DNA of 64,000 nt, from positions 248,001 to 312,000 of the forward strand of contig NZ_MJAP01000003.1 of assembly GCF_001884735.1 (NCBI RefSeq), written 5' to 3'. The notes under the pieces are model-generated. The model saw nothing but the letters and a program-made list of their open reading frames with translations. It made no database searches and had not been told where the DNA came from. This DNA comes from Natronohydrobacter thiooxidans. GTDB lineage: Bacteria; Pseudomonadota; Alphaproteobacteria; Rhodobacterales; Rhodobacteraceae. Of the stretch, positions 33,894-43,257 are shown in pieces. Numbering within the stretch: position 1 is the stretch's first letter; every line of letters begins with the position of its first letter. The position numbers and the translations under genes are program-made.

Positions 33894-35977
33894 GGCGCGG
33901 CGCGTCCGGTCCAGAGGCGGGTGCCGCTGGACTGCGCCACATTGCGCATCACCACCTGCCCTGCCCTGATGTCATAGGCGCGCGCGCCAGTGGCGCGCAG
34001 ATCCGCTGGTGTGACCAGCGTGCAGGCGCGGGGTTTGTCCTCGGGCATCTCTGTCGTGACGATGATCCGTCCCGGCAGGCAGAGCATGTCCAGATCCGCC
34101 AGCGCGCGTTTGCCCGAAAGATGCAGCACATCAAAGCCGCCGCCGCGCAGATGGGTGATCTGCGCGCGCGGATCGGCGCCTGTGCGGGCATGGGCCTGCG
34201 CCTGATCGGCGGCGTCGCCATCGGCCTGCAGCCAGCTTGCCGCCGCGAAACTGCCCGCGCGGGCGCGGCTGAGGGCGCGACCCTCGGGGGTCATGAGACC
34301 CACCACCTCGCCCTCGGGCGCGATCAGCAGTGCGGGCCGGGTGGTCAGGGACCACAGCAGCAGCGCCAGCGCCATGACCGGCAGCCCGGCGAGCCGCGCG
34401 CGGCCCTGCCAGAGGATCAGCCAGAGCGCGCCGAGGCTGAGGATCGGGATCACCCATGGCTCGGGCTGGACCACGGGCATGACCGCGCCTTCCAGCGCGC
34501 CCACCTGTGCGGCGACGCTGAGGATCCAGCCGATGGCGGGGGACATGAGCGCGAGCCCCAGCCCTTCGAGGCCGAACGGGGCGAGGAGGGCCGCCAACAC
34601 GGCACCGGGCATGATCACCAGCCCCATCAGCGGCACGGTGAGAAGGTTCGCGATCAGCCCGTATTCGGCGATGCGGTTGAAGCTGGCGGCGGCGATGGGG
34701 GCGGTGGCGATGCCCGCGACCACCGAACACAGGATCACCGAGACCACGGGCCACGCCCAGCGCGGCAGGCGGTCGCGCCATGCGCGCTCGTCGCTGAGGA
34801 AGCGGAACACGGCGACAAGGGCGATGGTGGCGGCGAAACTCATCTGGAACCCGGCCTGTACCAGCGCTTCGGGGCGCAGGATCAGGATCAGGGTGGCGGC
34901 CATCGCGACCGAGCGCAGCGAGATGGCGCGGCGGTCGAGAAGCACCGCCACCAGCATGACCGCGACCATGATATAGGCGCGTTCGGTGGCGACATTGCCG
35001 CCCGAGAGCGCGAGATAGAACCCCCCTGCCCCGAGCGCGCCGAGGGCCGCGAATTTGCGGATCGGCAGGCGGAGGGCCAAGGGCGGGACCAACGCCATGA
35101 GCAGGCGCAGGAGGCCGAAGACGAAGCCGGTGAGCAGACCCATATGCAGCCCCGAAATGGCCAGAAGATGCGCGAGATTGGCGCGGCGCAGATCCTCGGT
35201 GCGGGCCTGCGAGATGCCGGAGCGGTCGCCGGTCAGGATGGCGGCGGCAAATCCGCCGCGATCGCCGGGAAGGTGGTCCTGCACCGCCGCCGAGATGCGC
35301 ATGCGAAGGCGGTTCAGGCTCTGGCCCGAGGGGTCGGGGGGCGCGGCGATCAGGACGGGCATACGGCTATAGCCGACCGCGCCGAGGCGTTCGAACCATG
35401 CAAGGCGGCGGAAATCGAAGCCGCCGGGTTCTGACGGCGCGGGCGGCGGGCCGAGATGGCCTGTGGTCATCACGCGCTGGCCGGGTTCGGGCGGGAAATG
35501 GCTCTGCGCGCCGTGCAGGGAGATGCGTATATGCTGCGGGGTGCGGGCGGGGGGCGTGCGTTCCAGCACGACCTGATCGAGAGTGAGCCGCATGGCGTCG
35601 CTGGCGGAGCGGTCGATTTTCACGATACGGCCCTCGATTGCGCCGAAATAGCGGTAGCTCATGACCGGGGCCGCGACCTGATGCGCGCGGTGGCCCGCGA
35701 TCAAAAGGCCGCCGAGGGTGAGGACGGCGGCCATGGCGAGCGGGGCCAGATCTGTGGGCAGGGCGCGCGCGAGCAGGCCAAGCGCGAGGGTGAGGGCCGC
35801 GAGCGCGGCCCATTCCGGCGGGGAGGGCTCGCGCGGCAGGGCGAAATAGAGGCCGATGCCGAGGGCGAGGCAGACCGGCACATAGAGAAACAGCCGCCCG
35901 CGCTGGCGGGCGATGGCCTGCAGCGCCGGATGCGCTAGCTGGCCGGGCTGCGCTGCGGAAAGGCCATGCGCGCGCAC
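33890..35977 (-). CDS. comEC: ComEC/Rec2 family DNA-uptake channel protein
   Basis: 695 residues. A hydrophobic N terminus ([20 protein letters not shown]) leads into the DUF4131-type periplasmic part ([20 protein letters not shown]). The central Competence domain has [20 protein letters not shown] and [20 protein letters not shown] with many helices. The C-terminal third, where ComEC proteins may carry a metallo-beta-lactamase domain, shows no HxHxDH motif, so it is non-catalytic or degenerate. Start is GTG at 35977 with GGGAGGAAACAAGG upstream. It should form the inner-membrane channel for transforming DNA. Divergent from gltX; its stop is inside a palindromic repeat. Confidence 0.9.
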   Translation of the reverse strand: MRAHGLSAAQPGQLAHPALQAIARQRGRLFLYVPVCLALGIGLYFALPREPSPPEWAALAALTLALGLLARALPTDLAPLAMAAVLTLGGLLIAGHRAHQVAAPVMSYRYFGAIEGRIVKIDRSASDAMRLTLDQVVLERTPPARTPQHIRISLHGAQSHFPPEPGQRVMTTGHLGPPPAPSEPGGFDFRRLAWFERLGAVGYSRMPVLIAAPPDPSGQSLNRLRMRISAAVQDHLPGDRGGFAAAILTGDRSGISQARTEDLRRANLAHLLAISGLHMGLLTGFVFGLLRLLMALVPPLALRLPIRKFAALGALGAGGFYLALSGGNVATERAYIMVAVMLVAVLLDRRAISLRSVAMAATLILILRPEALVQAGFQMSFAATIALVAVFRFLSDERAWRDRLPRWAWPVVSVILCSVVAGIATAPIAAASFNRIAEYGLIANLLTVPLMGLVIMPGAVLAALLAPFGLEGLGLALMSPAIGWILSVAAQVGALEGAVMPVVQPEPWVIPILSLGALWLILWQGRARLAGLPVMALALLLWSLTTRPALLIAPEGEVVGLMTPEGRALSRARAGSFAAASWLQADGDAADQAQAHARTGADPRAQITHLRGGGFDVLHLSGKRALADLDMLCLPGRIIVTTEMPEDKPRACTLVTPADLRATGARAYDIRAGQVVMRNVAQSSGTRLWTGRAAP

Positions 35978-36060
35978 CCTTGTTTCCTCCCCTCTCCTTG
36001 CCTAGAACCCCTCTGGAAAACACCCTGCCCAAAACTGGTTTCCAAAAGGTTAATCCGCGC

Positions 36061-37470
36061 ATGTCTGCCCCTGTCGTCACCCGTTTCGCCCCTTCGCCCA
36101 CTGGCTATCTGCATATCGGGGGTGCGCGGACGGCCTTGTTCAACTGGCTTTATGCGCGGGGGCGTGGCGGCAGGTTTCTGCTGCGGATCGAGGATACCGA
36201 CCGCGCGCGCTCGACGCCCGAGGCCAGTGAGGCGATCCTGAAGGGGCTGACATGGCTGGGGCTGGATTGGGATGGCGAGCCGGTGAGTCAGGCGGCGCGG
36301 GCGGAGCGCCATGCCGAAGTGGCGCATCAGATGCTGGCCTCGGGCCATGCCTATAAGTGTTTTGCGACCCAAGAGGAGATCGAGGCGTTTCGCGAGGCCG
36401 CGCGGGAAGAAGGGCGCTCGACCCTGTTCCGCTCGCCCTGGCGCGATGCGGATCCGGCGACGCATCCGGATGCGCCCTTTGCGATTCGGGTGAAGGCGCC
36501 GCAGGAGGGTGAGACGGTCATCCGCGATCAGGTGCAGGGCGATGTGCGGATCCGCAATGACCAGCTGGATGATATGATCGTGCTGCGCTCGGACGGGACG
36601 CCCGTCTATATGCTGGCGGTGGTGGTGGATGATCACGACATGGGCGTCACGCATGTGATCCGGGGGGATGACCATCTGAACAATGCCGCGCGGCAGATGC
36701 TGGTCTATCGCGCGATGGGCTGGGATCTGCCGGTTTTCGCGCATATTCCGCTGATCCACGGGCCGGACGGCAAGAAATTGTCCAAGCGTCACGGGGCTTT
36801 GGGGGTCGAGGAATATCAGCGCATGGGCTATCCGGCGGCGGCAATGCGCAATTATCTGGCGCGGCTGGGCTGGAGTCACGGAAATGATGAATTCTTTACC
36901 GATGATCAGGCAAAAGAATGGTTCGACATTGCGGGCATTGGCAAATCGCCCGCGCGACTGGATTTCAAGAAGCTGGACCATCTGACGGGCCAGCATATGA
37001 GCGCGGGCGACGATGCTGCGCTGCTGCATGAACTGGAGGGATATTTGGCCGCAACCGGCGCAGATGCCTTGAGTGAGACCCGGCGCGCGGCGCTATTGCG
37101 GGCCATGCCGCTGGTCAAGGACAAGGCCCGCGGCTTCGGGCAACTGCTTGAAAAGGCGCATTTCATCCTGACCGACCGCCCGGTGGTGCCGGATGAGAAA
37201 GCGCAGGCGGCGCTGGATAATGTATCCCGTGGTATACTGAGGGAATTGACGCCGCGACTGCAAAATGCTAGCTGGGAGCGAGAATTTCTGGAAGATGTAG
37301 TCTCGGAAATCGCGCAGGCGCATGGTCTGGGTCTTGGCAAGCTGGCGCAGCCTTTGCGTGCTGCCCTTGCCGGACGCACGACCAGCCCCAGCGTGTTTGA
37401 CATGATGCTTCTTCTTGGCCGGGAGGAAACCCTTGGCCGGTTGCAGGATGCGGTGATCCGAGAGGGCTGA
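36061..37470 (+). CDS. gltX: Glutamate--tRNA ligase
   Basis: 469 residues, class I aminoacyl-tRNA synthetase. The HIGH-type motif is [19 protein letters not shown]; the KMSKS-type motif is [25 protein letters not shown] lies between. The C-terminal anticodon-binding half ends the protein normally ([17 protein letters not shown]). The ATG at 36061 ([15 protein letters not shown]) follows AAAAGGTTAA and fits the family; an upstream in-frame extension is not supported. gltA follows after 67 bases, probably in the same transcript. Confidence 0.97.
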   Translation: MSAPVVTRFAPSPTGYLHIGGARTALFNWLYARGRGGRFLLRIEDTDRARSTPEASEAILKGLTWLGLDWDGEPVSQAARAERHAEVAHQMLASGHAYKCFATQEEIEAFREAAREEGRSTLFRSPWRDADPATHPDAPFAIRVKAPQEGETVIRDQVQGDVRIRNDQLDDMIVLRSDGTPVYMLAVVVDDHDMGVTHVIRGDDHLNNAARQMLVYRAMGWDLPVFAHIPLIHGPDGKKLSKRHGALGVEEYQRMGYPAAAMRNYLARLGWSHGNDEFFTDDQAKEWFDIAGIGKSPARLDFKKLDHLTGQHMSAGDDAALLHELEGYLAATGADALSETRRAALLRAMPLVKDKARGFGQLLEKAHFILTDRPVVPDEKAQAALDNVSRGILRELTPRLQNASWEREFLEDVVSEIAQAHGLGLGKLAQPLRAALAGRTTSPSVFDMMLLLGREETLGRLQDAVIREG

Positions 37471-37537
37471 GGCCCTGCCCGGATCTGGATCTGCCCGACA
37501 GGCGCTGTGCTTGCGGGCTATTGGGAAAGGATGTGCA

Positions 37538-38833
37538 ATGGCGGATGGTGCGGGAACGGCGAAGCTGACAATCGGGGACAAGGTATTGGACCTGCCCATC
37601 CTGAAACCCTCGGTGGGGCCGGATGTGCTGGATATCCGAAAGGTCTATGCCCAGGCCGATGTGTTTACCTATGACCCTGGATTCACTTCGACGGCCTCCT
37701 GCTCTTCGACCATCACTTTCATTGATGGCGATGCGGGCGAACTTCTGTATCGCGGCTATCCGATCGAGCAACTGGCCGAGAAATCGCATTTTCTGGAAAC
37801 CTGCTATCTGCTGCTTTACGGAGAACTGCCTTCGGCCTCGGCGCTGGAAGATTTCGAACTGCGCGTGACGCGCCACACGATGCTGCATGAGCAGATGCAG
37901 TATTTCTTCCGGGGCTTCCGGCGTGACAGTCATCCGATGGCGATCATGACCGGTGTGGTCGGCGCGATGTCGGCCTTTTACCATGACAGCACCGATATCA
38001 ACGATCCCTGGCAGCGCGAGGTCGCCGCGATCCGCATGATCGCCAAGATGCCGACGATTGCGGCCTGGGCCTATAAATATTCGGTCGGCCAGCCTTTCGT
38101 CTATCCCAAGAACAGCCTCGATTATGCGGGCAATTTCCTGAATATGTGCTTCTCGGTTCCGGCCGAGGAATATGTGGTCGATCCGATCCTGAGCCGCGCC
38201 ATGGACCGGATCATGATGCTGCATGCCGATCACGAGCAGAATGCCTCGACCTCGACGGTGCGGCTGGCGGGCTCTTCGGGGGCCAATCCCTTTGCCTGTA
38301 TTGCCGCTGGCATTGCCTGTCTCTGGGGTCCGGCGCATGGCGGGGCGAATCAGGCCTGTCTGGAGATGCTGCAGGAAATCGGGACGGTGGATCGTATCCC
38401 CGAATATATCAAACGCGCCAAGGACAAGGATGATCCGTTCAAGCTGATGGGCTTCGGCCACCGGGTCTACAAGAATTTCGACCCGCGCGCGAAGGTGATG
38501 AAGCAATCCGCCGATGAGGTTCTGGGGCTGCTGGGGATCGAGGATAACGAGACGCTGAAGATCGCCAAGGAGCTGGAGCGCATCGCGCTGGAGGATGAAT
38601 ATTTCATCCAGAAAAAGCTCTATCCGAATGTGGATTTCTATTCCGGCATCATTCTGGAGGCGATGGGCTTCCCGACCTCGATGTTCACGCCGATTTTCGC
38701 GCTGTCGCGCACGGTGGGCTGGATCAGCCAGTGGAAAGAGATGATCGGCGATCCCGAGCAGAAGATCGGGCGTCCGCGCCAGCGCTATATCGGGGCGCCG
38801 CGCCGCGACTATGCCGAGATCGAGACGCGCTGA
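37538..38833 (+). CDS. gltA: Citrate synthase
   Basis: 431 residues, type II (hexameric, NADH-sensitive type) citrate synthase. The N terminus carries [20 protein letters not shown]. The catalytic blocks are [36 protein letters not shown] and [20 protein letters not shown], then [20 protein letters not shown]. It feeds acetyl-CoA into the TCA cycle. The ATG at 37538 lies seven bases after GGGAAAGG. The intrinsic terminator 24 bases after the stop closes the gltX-gltA unit. Confidence 0.97.
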   Translation: MADGAGTAKLTIGDKVLDLPILKPSVGPDVLDIRKVYAQADVFTYDPGFTSTASCSSTITFIDGDAGELLYRGYPIEQLAEKSHFLETCYLLLYGELPSASALEDFELRVTRHTMLHEQMQYFFRGFRRDSHPMAIMTGVVGAMSAFYHDSTDINDPWQREVAAIRMIAKMPTIAAWAYKYSVGQPFVYPKNSLDYAGNFLNMCFSVPAEEYVVDPILSRAMDRIMMLHADHEQNASTSTVRLAGSSGANPFACIAAGIACLWGPAHGGANQACLEMLQEIGTVDRIPEYIKRAKDKDDPFKLMGFGHRVYKNFDPRAKVMKQSADEVLGLLGIEDNETLKIAKELERIALEDEYFIQKKLYPNVDFYSGIILEAMGFPTSMFTPIFALSRTVGWISQWKEMIGDPEQKIGRPRQRYIGAPRRDYAEIETR

Positions 38834-38856
38834 CCCGCCTCTGTGCTGAGAGCCTG

Positions 38857-38888
38857 GCGCCGCTCCTTTGGGGGCGGCGCTTTGCTTT
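38857..38888 (+). terminator. Intrinsic terminator behind gltA
   Basis: 7-bp GC stem (38857-38863 with 38874-38880), 10-nt loop, then TTTGCTTT. The remaining gap to 39067 shows GC-rich sequence and no gene. Confidence 0.75.
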
Positions 38889-39066
38889 GGCTGGGGGGCT
38901 GGGCCTGCGGGGTCAGAAGCGCCCGCTCACGGCCCACCCACCCTGCCCATGCCATTCGCGGGCGCTGCCCGCGCTTGCGCGCGGGCGGGCCCTGTGGCTA
39001 TGGTAGGTTCTTCTCTGCGCGACGCGCCTGTCGGAACCTGAAAGCCGGTTGCCGGGTTGATCTGCC

Positions 39067-39789
39067 ATGATACGGATTTTGCCTTTTCTGACCCTGATTG
39101 CGACGGCGGGGTTTCTGATCTCGCCCTTTCTCACCGACCCGTTTTCGGGCTTTGACCCGGCACGCTTTCCGGTGCCGCAGGTCGATCCGCCGGTGCAGCC
39201 TGCGGGCTATGCCTTTGGCATCTGGGGGCTGATCTATCTGTGGCTGGGGGTGAGCGCGCTGGCGGGGGTGATGGGGCGGCGCGGGGACCGGGCCTGGGCG
39301 CGGGTGCAAGTGCCGCTGGTTCTGAGCCTTGGTCCGGGTGCTTTCTGGCTGTGGCTGGCCGGGGTCAACCCGCCCGCCGCCACGGCGCTGATCCTGTGGA
39401 TGACCGGATGCGCGCTCTGGGCGCTGTTTGCAGCACCGCGCCGGGACCGTTGGCTGTTGCAGGCGCCGGTCGCGCTCTATGCGGGCTGGCTGACGGCGGC
39501 GTCGGCCGTGTCGATCGGGGTGCAGCTGGGCGGCTATGGGGTGTTCACGCCGGAATGGGCAGCGGTGGTGGCGCTGGCGGGCGGGGTGATGATCGCGCTT
39601 TCTGTGGCGCTCACCCTGCCCCATGCGCCGGAATATGCGCTGGCGGTGATCTGGGCACTGCTGGGGGTGCTGGTGGCCAATCTGGGCGGCAGTCTCCTGG
39701 TGCTGGGGGTCGCGGGGGCCGCACTTCTGGCGATGGGCGCGGTAGCGGTTTTCGGGCTGAGGGCTGGACAGGGGCGGGCAGCGCTGTAG
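39067..39789 (+). CDS. TspO/tryptophan-rich-sensory-protein-like membrane protein
   Basis: 240 residues with about seven hydrophobic segments. After the first helix comes a loop with PVQPAGYAFGIWGLIYLWLG, the P-x-G-(Y/W)-x-F-x-I-W-G-L-I-Y pattern found in proteins annotated as tryptophan-rich sensory proteins related to TspO, though longer than the five-helix TspO core. It has no enzyme motif I can name. TspO proteins bind porphyrins and modulate tetrapyrrole-related gene expression in Rhodobacter; whether this relative does so is open. Start ATG at 39067. The mazG gene follows by 11 bases. Confidence 0.75.
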   Translation: MIRILPFLTLIATAGFLISPFLTDPFSGFDPARFPVPQVDPPVQPAGYAFGIWGLIYLWLGVSALAGVMGRRGDRAWARVQVPLVLSLGPGAFWLWLAGVNPPAATALILWMTGCALWALFAAPRRDRWLLQAPVALYAGWLTAASAVSIGVQLGGYGVFTPEWAAVVALAGGVMIALSVALTLPHAPEYALAVIWALLGVLVANLGGSLLVLGVAGAALLAMGAVAVFGLRAGQGRAAL

Positions 39790-39800
39790 AACGGGGCCGG

Positions 39801-40655
39801 ATGTCTCTGTTCAAGGTGCCGGTTTTCATGGAACATGACCCTCTGATCTTTGCCCCCGATGGCTCTGTCGCGCGGCTGCGCGCGATCATGGCAGCGCTGC
39901 GCGATCCTGACACCGGCTGCCCCTGGGATATCGCGCAGGATTTCGCCTCGATCGCGCCCTATACGATCGAGGAAGCCTATGAGGTCGAGGATGCGATTGC
40001 GCAGCGCGACTGGCCCGCGCTGGAAGGGGAATTGGGGGATCTGCTGTTGCAGGTGGTCTATCATGCGCAGATCGCCGAAGAGGCCGGGCATTTCAGCTTT
40101 GAGAGCCTGACGCGCAGGATCAGCGACAAGATGCTGGCGCGGCATCCGCATGTCTTTGGCGATGAGAGCCGCGACAAGAGTGCCGAGGATCAGGTGGCGG
40201 ATTGGGAGCGGGTGAAGGCGCAGGAGCGCGCGGCGCAGGGGCGCGGCGGGGTGCTTGATGATGTGGCGCTGGGGCTGCCTGCGCTGATGCGGGCGGTGAA
40301 GCTGCAGAAACGCGCGGCGCGGGTGGGGTTTGACTGGCCTGATACCGCGCAGGTGCTCGACAAGATCATCGAGGAGGCGCGCGAATTGGTGGAGGCGCGC
40401 GACAAGATGGGCGCGGCGGAGCAGGAAGAGGAATTCGGGGATCTCTTGTTCGTGATGGCCAATCTGGCGCGGCATCTGGAGATTGACCCGGAAGCGGCGC
40501 TGCGCGCGGCCAATGCCAAATTCACCCGGCGGTTCCGCGCCATCGAGGCGGCGCTGGCGGATGAGAACCGTCGCCCCGAGGACAGCACTCTGGCGGAGAT
40601 GGATGCATTCTGGAACGCGGCCAAGGCGCGGGAGAAGGCGGATGCAGGCAGATGA
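39801..40655 (+). CDS. mazG: Nucleoside triphosphate pyrophosphohydrolase MazG
   Basis: 284 residues (275 if started at the ATG at 39828). Two MazG domains are visible: the first with RDPDTGCPWDIAQDFASIAP, then YTIEEAYEVEDAI (EExxE) and GELGDLLLQVVYHAQIAEE; the second with DKIIEEARELVEARD and EEEFGDLLFVMANLARHL. It hydrolyses (d)NTPs to the monophosphate and pyrophosphate as a housecleaning enzyme. The start at 39801 follows ACGGGGCCGG. Its last codons overlap the start of the DUF1638 gene (14 bases). Confidence 0.93.
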   Translation: MSLFKVPVFMEHDPLIFAPDGSVARLRAIMAALRDPDTGCPWDIAQDFASIAPYTIEEAYEVEDAIAQRDWPALEGELGDLLLQVVYHAQIAEEAGHFSFESLTRRISDKMLARHPHVFGDESRDKSAEDQVADWERVKAQERAAQGRGGVLDDVALGLPALMRAVKLQKRAARVGFDWPDTAQVLDKIIEEARELVEARDKMGAAEQEEEFGDLLFVMANLARHLEIDPEAALRAANAKFTRRFRAIEAALADENRRPEDSTLAEMDAFWNAAKAREKADAGR

Positions 40656-41277
40656 CACGGTGCTGACGCAGGCGGGGCTGGCGCCTTCGGGGCGCGGCTC
40701 GATCCTTTTGCTGGCCTGCGGGGCCCTGGCGCGGGAGATCCTGGCGCTGAAGGCGGCGAATGGCTGGGATCATATGGATCTGATGTGCCTGCCCGCCAAT
40801 CTGCATCTCTGGCCCGAGCGGATCCCCGATGCGGTGGAAAAGGCAGTGCGGGCGCATCGTGACCGCTACACGGAGATTTTCGTGGTCTATGCTGATTGCG
40901 GCACGGGCGGGCTGTTGCAGGCGCGCTGCGCGGATTTGGGTGTCGAGATGGTCGCGGGGCCGCATTGCTATGCGTTTTTTGAAGGCGTGGAGGCCTTTGC
41001 CGAAAAGGCCGAGGATGAGATCACGGCGTTTTATCTGACGGATTTTCTGGTGCGGCAGTTTGATGCCTTTGTCTGGAAACCGATGGGGTTTGACCGCCAT
41101 CCCGAGCTGATCCCGATGATGTTCGGCAATTACACCAAGCTGATCTATCAGGCGCAGACCGAGGATCCGGCGCTGGATGCGAAAGCGCGCGACTGCGCGG
41201 CGCGGCTGGGGTTGGGGTATGAGCGGCGGTTCACGGGATACGGGGATCTGGAGAAGGCGCTGGCTGGGCGTGGGTAG
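40642..41277 (+). CDS. DUF1638 family protein
   Basis: 211 residues. It contains LLACGALAREILALKAANGW, then MCLPANLHLWPERIPDAVEK, VVYADCGTGGLLQ and HCYAFFEGVEAFAEKAEDE, with a later FLVRQFDAFVWKPMGFDRHP. These are the marks of DUF1638, a family found near methylamine-related genes in methanogens and scattered in Rhodobacteraceae; biochemical function unknown to me. Conserved cysteines and histidines (LLACGAL, YADCGTGG, PHCYAF) suggest a metal or cofactor site. The ATG lies after GGAGAAGGCGG within mazG. The TAG stop is supplied by a palindromic repeat. Confidence 0.88.
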   Translation: MQADDTVLTQAGLAPSGRGSILLLACGALAREILALKAANGWDHMDLMCLPANLHLWPERIPDAVEKAVRAHRDRYTEIFVVYADCGTGGLLQARCADLGVEMVAGPHCYAFFEGVEAFAEKAEDEITAFYLTDFLVRQFDAFVWKPMGFDRHPELIPMMFGNYTKLIYQAQTEDPALDAKARDCAARLGLGYERRFTGYGDLEKALAGRG

Positions 41278-41303
41278 GGTGCGTGCGGGAGCACGCACCT
41301 TAC
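41274..41303. repeat. Palindromic intergenic repeat, copy 3 (contains DUF1638 stop)
   Basis: GTAGGGTGCGTG, a 6-base centre, CACGCACCTTAC. The TAG at 41275-41277 ends the DUF1638 frame and is part of the repeat. It is followed by a short GC palindrome (GGGCGCGCAGCGCGCCC). Confidence 0.85.
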
Positions 41304-41622
41304 GGGGCGCGCAGCGCGCCCGGTTGTCGGATAGACCGCATATGGGGACGGCAAGGCGGGCTTTCGCGCCGGAAAGAGCGCGGGGGCGGGAAGACGCCAT
41401 GAGCGACATTCCCGCAGCTCGCGCCATGGCACGGCTTTTCGCAGTTGCGCCACCATCTTCGAGCCGGTGATCTCTCTCGGTGGCTTGCGCAGCGCCGGGT
41501 TAAACCACGTATGGGGGGCCGCTTGCCCGGGGCCAGTTCTGGACGAATTGGGGGACAGGTTCCGAATTCTTTTTCTCAGGACTGAACCTTTTGTCGCCTG
41601 AGACGCACCTGAGGGGTGAAAG
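41304..41622. other. Intergenic region without a supported gene
   Basis: No reading frame with a convincing family match on either strand. A minus-strand frame through 41456-41304 (MVAQLRKAVPWRELRECRSW...) is arginine-rich and reads on into the repeat, so I consider it non-coding or a decayed remnant. Near the end, TGAACC (41583-41588), 15-16 bases and CGCACC could be an ECF-type promoter for the sigma gene, but this is weak. Confidence 0.4.
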
Positions 41623-41631
41623 GTGACGAGG

Positions 41632-42174
41632 ATGGATCAGGGCGAGAAACTGCGCGCGCTGCTGGCACTGCATGTCGCCGGGGCGCGCATGGGCCGGTCG
41701 CGGGACTTCCGCGCGCTGGTCGAACTGGCTGGCCCGCGCCTCTTCGCGCATGCAAGGCGGCTGGCGGATGATGCTGACACTGCGCGCGATCTGGTGCAGG
41801 AGGCCTGGGCGGCGATCACAGGCAGCCTGCCTGCCCTGCGCGACGACAGGGCGTTCCTGCCCTGGGCACTGGCCATCGTGACCCGTGCCGCCGCGCGCGA
41901 AGTGGCCCGCCGCGTCCGGGCGCGCGAGACCGCGAAGGAGCTTAGCCGCGCCGCTGATGCGCCCGGTGCCGACCCGCCGGATCTGCGCGCCGCCATTGCC
42001 GAACTGCCCGCCGGGCAGCGGGCGGTATTGGCACTGTTCTATCTGGAGGGGCTCACAGTGGCCGAAGTCGCCACTGCGCTCGCCATTCCGCCGGGAACCG
42101 TGAAGACCCGGCTTATGCACGCCCGCAGCCGTTTGCGGGTCTTGATGACAGGAGAGGATCATGGACGAATTTGA
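41632..42174 (+). CDS. RNA polymerase sigma factor, ECF type
   Basis: About 180 residues. Region 2 reads LVELAGPRLFAHARRLADDA followed by DTARDLVQEAWAAITGSLPA. Region 4 reads IAELPAGQRAVLALFYLEGL, then TVAEVATALAIPPGTVKTRL, with MHARSRLRVLM at the end: a standard two-domain ECF sigma-70 factor. I choose ATG 41632 behind AAAGG; a GTG nine bases upstream is also open. The next gene overlaps by 14 bases and encodes a small membrane protein, the likely cognate regulator. No zinc anti-sigma factor is adjacent. Confidence 0.9.
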   Translation: MDQGEKLRALLALHVAGARMGRSRDFRALVELAGPRLFAHARRLADDADTARDLVQEAWAAITGSLPALRDDRAFLPWALAIVTRAAAREVARRVRARETAKELSRAADAPGADPPDLRAAIAELPAGQRAVLALFYLEGLTVAEVATALAIPPGTVKTRLMHARSRLRVLMTGEDHGRI

Positions 42175-42520
42175 CCGCCGAATCGCCGAGGCACTTGCAG
42201 AAGAGGATCTCGGTTTGCCGGAAGACGCGCGTGAACCGGGCTTCTTCTCGCTGGTCTTTTCCACATTGCGCGGCCCGCAGGGCTGGGTGACATGGGTGCT
42301 TATGGTCGTGCAGACCGTGATGTTTCTGATCGCGATCTGGGCCGGATGGCATTTTTTCACCGCGACGGAAGAGTTATCCGCGATCAAATGGGGGATCTCG
42401 GCGGCAACGCTGATGATCCTTGCCACGCAAATGAAACTTGCGCTGGTGCCCCATATGCAGGCCAATCGGGTCATCCTTGCGTTGAGACGACTGGAACTGC
42501 GGCTGGCGGCGAAGAGTTAG
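42161..42520 (+). CDS. DUF6768-type membrane protein
   Basis: 119 residues: an acidic N terminus (MDEFDRRIAEALAEEDLGLP), then two hydrophobic helices (WVTWVLMVVQTVMFLIAIWA and WGISAATLMILATQMKLAL), and a basic C terminus VILALRRLELRLAAK. This layout and the paired sigma gene match a small family (I recall it as DUF6768) found right behind ECF sigma genes. It may sense membrane state and bind the sigma factor through its N-terminal cytoplasmic segment; that is inference. The start lies within the sigma gene. Confidence 0.8.
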   Translation: MDEFDRRIAEALAEEDLGLPEDAREPGFFSLVFSTLRGPQGWVTWVLMVVQTVMFLIAIWAGWHFFTATEELSAIKWGISAATLMILATQMKLALVPHMQANRVILALRRLELRLAAKS

Positions 42521-42709
42521 CGCGTCCCTGCGTTGTTGTTCACAGGCAGGGGGTCCGACCCGCTGCAGGGGCGCCGCGAAAGACCGTTCCCCGCCCGCCA
42601 TGCCGGGGAGGACGCGCGCGATGTCTCCTCAAAGCGGTGGCGGGCGCCCGCTCGGTCCGGCTTGGCCGACACGCTGCGGGACACGGGAGCGCGGAGCCAG
42701 GCCGCAGGG

Positions 42710-42738
42710 GTAAGGTGCGTGGTTCCCACGCACCCTAC
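42710..42738. repeat. Palindromic intergenic repeat, copy 4
   Basis: GTAAGGTGCGTG, centre GTTCC, CACGCACCCTAC. It lies between the DUF6768-type gene and tusA. The 3' element of tusA lies 22 bases further, so both repeat families meet here. Confidence 0.85.
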
Positions 42739-42760
42739 GGCAAGGATGCGCCCGCCCGCT

Positions 42761-42784
42761 TTGAGTATTTGGGGCAAGAAAATG
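42761..42784 (-). repeat. 3' element, copy E (behind tusA)
   Basis: The box TTGAGTATTTGGGGCAAGAA directly abuts the tusA stop on the minus strand. The hairpin position is taken by the palindromic repeat at 42710-42738. Confidence 0.7.
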
Positions 42785-43012
42785 TCAGGCGCGGCGGATG
42801 TAATAGGCCGTTGCCGTCCCGCGGGTTTCGCTGTCGAGAAGCGTATGGCCCGATTCCGCGCAGAAATGCGGCACATCGACCACGGCGGCAGGATCACTGG
42901 CCAGCAGGCAGAGCACCTGCCCCGGTGCCATGGATTTCAGCCGCTTGCGCGCTTTCAGCACCGGCAGCGGGCAGAGAAGCCCGATCGCGTCCAGTTCGAC
43001 ATCGGCCTGCAT
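42785..43012 (-). CDS. tusA: Sulfurtransferase TusA family protein
   Basis: 75 residues: VELDAIGLLCPLPVLKARKR with the active cysteine C14 in the CPxP motif, then KSMAPGQVLCLLASDPAAVV, DVPHFCAESGHTL and a beta-strand end. TusA passes persulfide sulfur to tRNA thiolation and molybdenum-cofactor synthesis. The ATG overlaps the stop of the upstream 81-aa gene as TGATG, so the two are coupled. It is the last gene of glnE-81aa-tusA; a 3' element abuts its stop. Confidence 0.93.
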   Translation of the reverse strand: MQADVELDAIGLLCPLPVLKARKRLKSMAPGQVLCLLASDPAAVVDVPHFCAESGHTLLDSETRGTATAYYIRRA

Positions 43013-43257
43013 CAGCGCCGCCTGCCCCGGCGCGCGGGTCCGGGGGCGGCGAGCCCCTCTTGCAAAAGCGCGGTCATCGGATGGCCGCTGTCGCCCCCGT
43101 ATTGGTCGAGCAGATGTTGCAACGCCGCGCGCGGATCCTGCCCGTTCGGCAGGCTGAGCGCCCAGTCGATCAGGATCGAGCGGCATTCGGCATCGGAAAT
43201 GCCCTCGATCCGGTAGCTTTCGCGGATCAGGCCCTTGGGGTCATGGCTGGGCTGCAT
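43012..43257 (-). CDS. Small conserved hypothetical protein
   Basis: 81 residues: PKGLIRESYRIEGISDAECR, then SILIDWALSLPNGQDPRAAL and QHLLDQYGGDSGHPMTALLQ, with a basic C terminus. No signal peptide or membrane helix. I do not know its function. It is soluble, possibly helical, and tightly coupled: its start lies 17 bases inside the end of glnE (Shine-Dalgarno GAGG in the glnE frame), and its stop overlaps the tusA start. The coupling to glnE and tusA argues that it is a true gene. Confidence 0.8.
   Translation of the reverse strand: MQPSHDPKGLIRESYRIEGISDAECRSILIDWALSLPNGQDPRAALQHLLDQYGGDSGHPMTALLQEGLAAPGPARRGRRR

Noticed and set aside
36005-36019. GAAC-N7-GAAA, near the alphaproteobacterial LexA box, between comEC and gltX
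   Set aside because: One mismatch in eight defined bases occurs often by chance; no supporting promoter geometry and no SOS gene beside it.
42533-43216. 227-codon plus-strand frame between the DUF6768-type gene and glnE
   Set aside because: Runs through both repeat families and antisense to tusA and the 81-aa gene; no motif.
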